From an uncultured beta proteobacterium (lineage in GTDB: Bacteria; Pseudomonadota; Gammaproteobacteria; Burkholderiales; Burkholderiaceae_C): a stretch of 12,347 nt of DNA. Positions within the stretch are counted from its first letter, which is position 1. Every line of letters starts with the position of its first letter. Shown here piece after piece: positions 7,207 through 12,347 of this stretch. The position numbers and the translations under genes were made by a program. The stretch is from positions 1 to 12,347 of the forward strand of contig CAJBVC010000553.1 in assembly GCA_903958915.1 (NCBI GenBank), written 5' to 3'. The notes beneath the pieces are model-generated. The model was given only the letters and a program-made list of their open reading frames with translations, was not told the DNA's origin and did not search any database.

Positions 7207-9789
7207 ATGGCAACGCAAGTTCCTGTTTCTCCCAAACTGCAGCTCGCCCGAGCAGTGCGTGAACGCTTCCTGGCCGAGGCGGGCAACGCCATGGTCGAGG
7301 TGGGTGAAGCCGTGCTGGAGCGGTTGACCACCCTGATGGACGAACCGGCCAGTGCGCGCGACAACCAGATTCGCCGTGACTGCTGGATGGCCTACAAGAA
7401 ATGCCGTCCGGTGTGGATCGAATCCACCATGAAAGTGTGGCGCGAATGCCTGATGCCGCCGGTCGCCAAAAAGGCCGCTGACTCGGAGGTGGCAGGACTG
7501 CAGTTGGTGGGCGCCGAGGTGGTGGAAAACAAAATTCTGGCCTCGCGCATGGTGCTGGCCGTGATGGAAAAGGTCAGCAGCAAGTTTGAAGACCTCAAGG
7601 TGCGCATCCGCTTCCTGGAGGGCAACGAAGACCTCGAGCCCAACGACCTGTTCCGCCCTGAAGTACTGGTCTTGTTGATGGTCGAGCAATGGGCCAATTC
7701 GGGGATGCCGGGGGATTCCTGGTCGATGGTGAATGGCGTGGTGCAGACGCTGATGCAAGAGCGGCTCAAGGGCGCCTATGACAGCGCCAATGAAGCCTTG
7801 ATCAAAAAGGGTGTGCTGCCCACCATTGAACTGTCCGATCGCGTGAAGGCGCCTGTGCGTCGCCCGCCATCTCGCCCGCCGGCGCCTGCCGCTGTACCGC
7901 CCTCTGCTGAGCGCAATGCGCCGCCGATGGACGATCAGGCGGGTGGCCACGCTGGTGCGCATCACGATGCAGGCAACTATGGGCACCAGAGTGCCTATGC
8001 GCAACCTGGCGCGGGGCAAGCCAACCATCCGCGTGCGGGTGCCGCGCCGATGGACTCGGACGGTCCAGCGCCTGCGCGGGGTGGATTTTTTGGCGGCCGG
8101 CTAGGTTGGGGATCTGCAAATGCGGCTTCGCAAGCGCCTGCCGATAGTGGTGCGACGCAGCAAACAGGTGTGGCATCCAGCGCAGCGGGTTCGACGCCGT
8201 TCTGGAGGCAGGGTTCCGGCGGCAACAGTGGCCCCGGTGCTCCTTCGTACAGCGCGCATGAAGAAACCCGGATGATGACGCAGGGCACGCCGCTGGCGCG
8301 TGCGCGCAGTCGGGCCCAAGGCGTCATTGGACAGATACGGCGCATGTTCGTGAGCCACGCCGGCGGCGACTTTACCAACACGGCGCCGCATGCCCCCAGC
8401 CCTGCGTTGGCCGCGGCTATTGCGCCACCGCGCCACGGCCAGGCTCCGGCCTATGCCGAGAATGGAACGCTGTACGAGGATTACAGCCCCGCGGGGGTTG
8501 CGCGGGTTGCCGGTGATCTGCGCGAGAAGACGGCAGAGCTGAAGAAGAAGGCCGAGACCAAAAACGAGAAAGCCACGATTGAAATTGTGGCGCTGATGTT
8601 CCAGGCCATTTTGGCGGAAGAGCGGATTCCACCCGGCATCCGGGTCTGGTTTGCACGCCTGCAAATGCCGGTGCTTCGCCTGGCGCTGGAAGATCCGGAC
8701 TTCTTTGGCACCACCACGCATCCGGCCCGGTTGTTGATCGACCGCATGGGCTCCTGTGTGATGGGATTTGACGCTGCAGGCATCCAGGGCAATGCCATGG
8801 AGGTCGAAGTCAAGCGCATTGTGCAAGTTATCGAGCAATACCCTGAGACCGGCAAGAAGGTGTATCAGATTGTCTACGAGGAGTTTCAGAAATTCCTGGC
8901 CAAGTACCTGACCGAGAAAGGTTCGGCCCAAAAGGTCGTGAGTGTGGCGCAGCAGGTGGAGCAAAAGGAAACGCTGACGATCCAGTACACCATTGAGATG
9001 CGCAACATGCTCAAGGATATGCCGGTGCGCGACGAGATCCGTGATTTCCTGTTCAAGGTATGGGCCGAAGTGCTGGCTGTTGCAGCGGTACGCAAAGGCC
9101 CCCAGCACGCCGATACACTGACCCTGAAGAAGTCGGCGACCGACCTGGTGTGGGCAGCCAGTGCCAAACCCAACCGCGCCGACCGGGCACGCGTGATCCA
9201 GGACCTGCCGAATTTGTTGTTGCGTCTGCGTTCTGGCATGACGTTGCTGGCGATGGCGCCGAGCGATCAGGAGCGTCACGTCAAAACCGTGAGCGATACG
9301 CTGGCCGATGCTTTCCTGTCCAAGACGCAGGCGATTCCCCAGGCCAAGATCGATGCCATGGCGCAGCGCTTGGGTAACCTGGAAGACTTCGTCAGTGAGG
9401 ACGGTTTGGGCGATTTGCCACTGGATGCCGAAAGCATCGAGATGATGCTGGGCATCGACGCCTCGTCCATCGAAGTGGTGGGTAATGGTGGGTCCAAACC
9501 GACTGCGGCCATGCTGGCATGGGCGCAGGAGTTGCAGGTGGGCTCCTGGTATACGCTCGATCACAACAAACAGATTACCCAGGTGCAGTTTGCCTGGCGC
9601 AGCGACCGCAAAAACCTCAATTTGTTTGCCGCTTCATCGGGCAAGAGTTTCCTGATTCAGGCCGGCAGGCTCGCCGCCTACTTGCAGGCGGGCTTGCTGT
9701 TGCCACAGGAAGAAGAGGCCCTGACCGTGCGCGCCACCCGCGACGCCATGGCCAAACTCGAAGCCAATCCCGAGCGACTATTGGCCTGA
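7207..9789 (+). CDS. DUF1631 family protein (function unknown, 860 aa)
   Basis: I recognise this as a DUF1631 protein, a large cytoplasmic family of unknown function common in beta- and gammaproteobacteria. Residues 1-211 are mostly helical and contain the family stretch R-I-R-F-L-E-G-N-E-D-L-E-P-N-D-L-F-R-P-E. Residues 212-355 form a Pro/Ala/Gly/Ser-rich, low-complexity and probably disordered linker. A second helical region (about 360-740) begins with I-G-Q-I-R-R-M-F-V, has a lysine/glutamate-rich segment near 437-455, and includes P-A-R-L-L-I-D-R-M-G. A short C-terminal domain (about 770-860) with G-S-W-Y-T-L and F-A-W-R-S-D-R looks rich in beta strands. No signal peptide or membrane helix is seen. 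ATG 7207 is preferred: the open frame runs back to an ATG at 7099, but that overlaps secF and the extra 36 residues look unlike protein of this family. No strong ribosome binding site precedes 7207. The gene lies 17 bases after secF, so co-transcription is plausible. Confidence 0.88.
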   Translation: MATQVPVSPKLQLARAVRERFLAEAGNAMVEVGEAVLERLTTLMDEPASARDNQIRRDCWMAYKKCRPVWIESTMKVWRECLMPPVAKKAADSEVAGLQLVGAEVVENKILASRMVLAVMEKVSSKFEDLKVRIRFLEGNEDLEPNDLFRPEVLVLLMVEQWANSGMPGDSWSMVNGVVQTLMQERLKGAYDSANEALIKKGVLPTIELSDRVKAPVRRPPSRPPAPAAVPPSAERNAPPMDDQAGGHAGAHHDAGNYGHQSAYAQPGAGQANHPRAGAAPMDSDGPAPARGGFFGGRLGWGSANAASQAPADSGATQQTGVASSAAGSTPFWRQGSGGNSGPGAPSYSAHEETRMMTQGTPLARARSRAQGVIGQIRRMFVSHAGGDFTNTAPHAPSPALAAAIAPPRHGQAPAYAENGTLYEDYSPAGVARVAGDLREKTAELKKKAETKNEKATIEIVALMFQAILAEERIPPGIRVWFARLQMPVLRLALEDPDFFGTTTHPARLLIDRMGSCVMGFDAAGIQGNAMEVEVKRIVQVIEQYPETGKKVYQIVYEEFQKFLAKYLTEKGSAQKVVSVAQQVEQKETLTIQYTIEMRNMLKDMPVRDEIRDFLFKVWAEVLAVAAVRKGPQHADTLTLKKSATDLVWAASAKPNRADRARVIQDLPNLLLRLRSGMTLLAMAPSDQERHVKTVSDTLADAFLSKTQAIPQAKIDAMAQRLGNLEDFVSEDGLGDLPLDAESIEMMLGIDASSIEVVGNGGSKPTAAMLAWAQELQVGSWYTLDHNKQITQVQFAWRSDRKNLNLFAASSGKSFLIQAGRLAAYLQAGLLLPQEEEALTVRATRDAMAKLEANPERLLA

Positions 9790-9796
9790 TACTGAT

Positions 9797-10294
9797 TTAG
9801 TGGGCGACGCGGTCCGTGACGTCGTCGCAGAGTTCGTCCAGAACCAGTGCATCGGGTTCTTTGCCAAAGCTCCAGTACACCATCAAAATAATCACCTTCA
9901 AGTCGTCCAGCGACACCGGTGCGCCGGGTGCAGCCATGGCGCGGTCGATGACCACTTCACGCATGGGTGCGGGCAATACACCGGCTGATTCCAGAAAGCT
10001 GATGAAACCCATGCAGCGGGGGCCGAGGTGGTTTTGCTCTGCGGGCGGATAAATCCGGATGCTGGTAGGCAAGGGTTCGCGCAGCCAGGGCTCTGGGGGC
10101 GTCGGAGCCTGAGCACCGGCAAACCCATGAGAACCGCGGGCAGCCGTGTTGAGGCCATCCAGCCAGGTCAACGCGTCGTCGATCTCTTCCGACTCAAAAC
10201 CGACCGCGTTGAGCTTGCGCTCCAAATGTTCGGGTTCTGGACAACTGTCGCCGGCATAGTAGTTTTCGTAGACAAATACAAGGACTTCAAACAT
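9797..10294 (-). CDS. smg: Smg family protein (DUF494)
   Basis: The product has 165 residues and resembles E. coli Smg (157 residues): it opens M-F-E-V-L-V-F-V-Y-E-N-Y, and has G-F-E-S-E-E-I-D-D-A-L-T-W-L near residues 32-45, S-I-R-I-Y-P-P-A-E near 78-86, C-M-G-F-I-S-F-L-E near 94-102 and D-L-K-V-I-I-L-M-V near 131-139. The biochemical role of Smg is not established. It is widely found next to dprA (also called smf), as here, 77 bases downstream of it on the same strand. The start is the ATG at 10294-10292, which gives the family N-terminus. An in-frame TTG nine bases further upstream is less likely. An insertion rich in Gly, Ala and Pro (about residues 51-73) separates the two conserved halves. 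The stop codon is 7 bases from that of the convergent DUF1631 gene. Confidence 0.93.
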   Translation of the reverse strand: MFEVLVFVYENYYAGDSCPEPEHLERKLNAVGFESEEIDDALTWLDGLNTAARGSHGFAGAQAPTPPEPWLREPLPTSIRIYPPAEQNHLGPRCMGFISFLESAGVLPAPMREVVIDRAMAAPGAPVSLDDLKVIILMVYWSFGKEPDALVLDELCDDVTDRVAH

Positions 10295-10371
10295 GACCGC
10301 CAATATAGCGCAGAAAGCGATTGCGACCCTTGTGGGCCGGACTTCTCCCGCTTTTCGCGGTTTAGCGCAGC

Positions 10372-11535
10372 TCAGGCTTGCGCGAGCCGTTGAAACAGTC
10401 CGCCAGGCAGTCGAATCACGGAGCCCTCGAGTTCGAGTTGCATCAGCTGTCCCTGCAATGCGGGTGTGTCCAAACCAGTGCGCGCCAACAGGGCATCCAG
10501 CCCGGTGGGCTCGAATCCCAGTGCTTGCAACAAAGCGTTTTCTTCAGGAAAAGTGCCGTCCACGCCCACTGCGCTTGCGTAATCAGCTCCTGAATCAATA
10601 GCGTCAGTGCTGGCTTGCGGCCACGCTAGTTCCTCCAGCACATCCTGCGCACTCTCCACGAGTTTGGCTCCTTGCTTGATCAGGGCATGGCAGCCACGGG
10701 ACTGCGTGGCATGGATCGAGCCTGGAATGGCAAATACGTCTTTGCCCTGCTCCAACGCCAGCCGGGCGGTAATAAGAGAGCCCGATTTCAGCGCCGCTTC
10801 AACCACCAGCGTGCCACAAGTCAGCCCTGACAGGATGCGATTGCGCCGTGGAAAATTGGCAGCGGTCGGCGGCGTCCCCAGCGGGTATTCGCTGACAATG
10901 AGTCCCTGTTGCGTGATGCGGTGCGCAAGGTCACGGTGCTCTTTGGGATAGACCCGGTCCAGGCCGGTTCCGACCACCGCAATGGTTGCGATTTGATGTT
11001 GGGCTGCGCCTTCCAGAGCCCCCTCGTGTGCAGCACCATCCACGCCCATGGCCAACCCGGAGACGATCGTCAATCCGCCTTGTGCCAGCGCCTTGGCAAA
11101 CTGGCGCGCGTTGCCCAAACCTTGCGGTGTGGGGTTGCGACTGCCAACAATGGCCAGACTGTGCCGGGCGCCACTTGCCAGAATGTTGTTCTCCCACGCC
11201 TGCGCGTGGCCCATTGCATACAACAATAGGGGTGGGTCCTCCAATTCCAGCAAGCTTTGCGGGTAGCTCGGGTCTCCCAGCGTGAGGACGCGGCGCTGGT
11301 CGGGTGCCGCTTCGAGCCAGTTCCAGGTGGTCTCCAGCAGTGCTTGCCAGTCCGGCGGCGCAGTGCGCACCGCAGCAGCCTGAAGCGCACTGACCACCTG
11401 CGTCAGTGCCAACTCGGACTGCGCAAAAATCTGCGCCGGCAGCCCAAAGGCCGTCAGCAGTTTGCGTGCACTGAGATTTCCAACCCCGGGCGTCAGATGC
11501 AGCCTCAGCCAGCCGGACAGTTCGTCGCGCTCCAT
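10372..11535 (-). CDS. dprA: DNA-processing protein DprA
   Basis: DprA binds single-stranded DNA entering the cytoplasm during natural transformation, protects it and loads RecA on it. The 387-residue product has the usual three parts. An N-terminal helical region (1-75) holds a helix-hairpin-like L-T-P-G-V-G-N at 14-20. The Rossmann-type core follows, with A-I-V-G-S-R-N-P-T at 128-136, S159-G-L-A-M-G-V-D-G-A-A-H, V-V-G-T-G-L-D-R-V-Y-P at 187-197, F228-P-R-R-N-R-I-L-S-G-L and S251-G-S-L-I-T-A. A C-terminal winged-helix domain occupies about 330-383. The start ATG has no strong ribosome binding site. The gene lies 47 bases after the LysM-type gene and 77 before smg, all on one strand, so an operon is likely. 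The full set of motifs suggests a working protein, but competence itself cannot be judged without the pilus and ComEC genes. Confidence 0.97.
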   Translation of the reverse strand: MERDELSGWLRLHLTPGVGNLSARKLLTAFGLPAQIFAQSELALTQVVSALQAAAVRTAPPDWQALLETTWNWLEAAPDQRRVLTLGDPSYPQSLLELEDPPLLLYAMGHAQAWENNILASGARHSLAIVGSRNPTPQGLGNARQFAKALAQGGLTIVSGLAMGVDGAAHEGALEGAAQHQIATIAVVGTGLDRVYPKEHRDLAHRITQQGLIVSEYPLGTPPTAANFPRRNRILSGLTCGTLVVEAALKSGSLITARLALEQGKDVFAIPGSIHATQSRGCHALIKQGAKLVESAQDVLEELAWPQASTDAIDSGADYASAVGVDGTFPEENALLQALGFEPTGLDALLARTGLDTPALQGQLMQLELEGSVIRLPGGLFQRLAQA

Positions 11536-11582
11536 GGGCAGGGACGTGGCGCGCAGCAGTCGTTTACATGGCCCTTGCGGGC

Positions 11583-12347
11583 TCAGCGTGGATTGGTCAG
11601 ACGGTCGCCCACCCGAACGCCATCGGTGATTTCCAGAATCAGCGCGTAGGACACCCGCTCAAAGGTGCGAAACACCATCAGCAAGCCGTTGCGTTCATCG
11701 GGCAACTTCATCAGCGGGCGCGACTCGTCGGTCTTGTCGACCACGCGTGCCCCGTCCTTCAATATGGCCAGCACCAAACCTGGCTCCATGCCGTCGCGCG
11801 TACCTCGGTTGATGGCCACCACCTGATTCTGAGCTGCATTGACCACGGCGCTGCCGTACACGGAGACGATGCGACCGTCGGTCAGGTCCTTGGGTGCATG
11901 GGGGGTGTAGGTGCGCAGTTCACGCGGGGGCTCCGGCAACATGCGATCGCCCACCCGCATTTCCTCCTTCGCCGCCACGATGTCAATCGTTGCCGGCACG
12001 ATCGCGGGACTCGTGGCACCGTCCTTGTCCTGCACATCGGCCGTGGTTTCGCCCCGTACCAGTGTGGCTTTGCCGACATACTGCGCTTCAAAGCCCAATA
12101 CTTCGCCGGTGGTCGGATCCTTGAGTGGCGTGGCGTTTCGGAAGATCCGGAACTGTTTTTGCAGCCGCTGGTCGTCCAGCAAGGGAGCCTCAGCGGTACC
12201 GCGGGCGTAGGCGCGGTCGCCGCGGGTCAGCAGCACCCGGCTCTCCTGCGCCGAAACGATGCGCGGAGCCGCTTTCAAACCCGCCTCATCCACCACGACG
12301 GGCTCGGCCAGGAAGGCTTCAATGATGCTGCTGCGCAACGTGGGCAA
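11583..12347 (-). CDS. LysM peptidoglycan-binding domain-containing protein (5' end outside window)
   Basis: The last 254 codons of a gene that runs off the right edge. The TTG at 12347-12345 is the first whole codon present, not a start. I recognise the visible part as the long C-terminal region of the LysM proteins found beside dprA in betaproteobacteria. Landmarks are A-F-L-A-E-P-V-V-V near the left edge of the fragment, A-P-R-I-V-S-A-Q-E-S-R-V, the stretch R-I-F-R-N-A-T-P-L-K-D-P-T-T-G-E-V-L-G-F-E-A, V-G-D-R-M-L-P-E-P, and the ending D-G-V-R-V-G-D-R-L. In the family a signal peptide and one LysM domain, which binds glycan strands of the cell wall, stand at the N-terminus. Both would lie outside this window, so the LysM call rests on family recall and context. 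It is probably the first gene of a lysM-dprA-smg unit. Its own function is unknown. Confidence 0.8.
   Translation of the reverse strand: MPTLRSSIIEAFLAEPVVVDEAGLKAAPRIVSAQESRVLLTRGDRAYARGTAEAPLLDDQRLQKQFRIFRNATPLKDPTTGEVLGFEAQYVGKATLVRGETTADVQDKDGATSPAIVPATIDIVAAKEEMRVGDRMLPEPPRELRTYTPHAPKDLTDGRIVSVYGSAVVNAAQNQVVAINRGTRDGMEPGLVLAILKDGARVVDKTDESRPLMKLPDERNGLLMVFRTFERVSYALILEITDGVRVGDRLTNPR

Noticed and set aside
6221..7213. 330-codon open frame on the - strand opposite secF
   Set aside because: It covers secF almost exactly, and its His/Gln-rich product is a mirror of the SecF codons.
8101..9564. 487-codon open frame on the - strand opposite the DUF1631 gene
   Set aside because: Its translation is rich in His, Gln, Arg and Leu with no recognisable domain, as expected from the complement of a codon-biased GC-rich gene. 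The + strand protein has clear family motifs.
10302..10307. TATATT (- strand) just before smg as a promoter -10 box
   Set aside because: It would place the transcript start almost at the ATG, and no -35-like hexamer stands 16-18 bases upstream.
10348..10360. CCGC-loop-GCGG hairpin between dprA and smg as a terminator
   Set aside because: The stem is only 4 bp and no T run follows it on the transcribed (-) strand, so I cannot support it as a terminator.

Overview
The window reads as ordinary chromosomal DNA of a GC-rich betaproteobacterium. Burkholderiales, and probably Comamonadaceae (Rhodoferax-like), fit best. This rests on recalled sequence character of YajC, SecD/SecF, the DUF1631 protein, the very long fused indolepyruvate oxidoreductase and the lysM-dprA-smg cluster. 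It is inference, since no database search was possible. Coding density is very high, no gap exceeds about 141 bases, and I see no rRNA, tRNA, CRISPR array, insertion sequence, integrase or phage gene.

Layout, left to right. (1) Bases 1-227 hold the 3' end of a chemotaxis receiver-domain gene, most likely cheV, on the + strand. (2) Bases 242-3853 (+) encode a 1203-residue single-chain indolepyruvate:ferredoxin oxidoreductase family enzyme. It carries the thiamine diphosphate, iron-sulfur and gamma-type parts on one polypeptide. (3) Bases 3995-7189 (+) are the classical Sec accessory operon yajC-secD-secF. YajC most likely starts at a GTG. (4) Bases 7207-9789 (+) encode an 860-residue DUF1631 protein, 17 bases after secF and possibly transcribed with it. 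(5) From 9797 to the right edge, everything is on the - strand. In transcription order these are a LysM-type protein cut by the window edge, dprA (DNA processing protein A) and smg (DUF494). The two gene blocks converge with only 7 bases between stop codons.

The genes fall into three groups. YajC, SecD and SecF form the membrane complex that uses the proton-motive force to help pull secreted proteins through SecYEG. DprA loads RecA on incoming single-stranded DNA in natural transformation, and Smg and the LysM protein are its usual companions of uncertain role. The oxidoreductase converts aryl-pyruvates to aryl-acetyl-CoA in aromatic amino-acid breakdown and sits directly behind the chemotaxis gene.

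I did not find a convincing undescribed system. The points most worth a second look are the uncharacterised DUF1631 protein behind secF, with its long disordered linker, and the neighbourhood that places an aryl-pyruvate oxidoreductase between a chemotaxis gene and the Sec operon.
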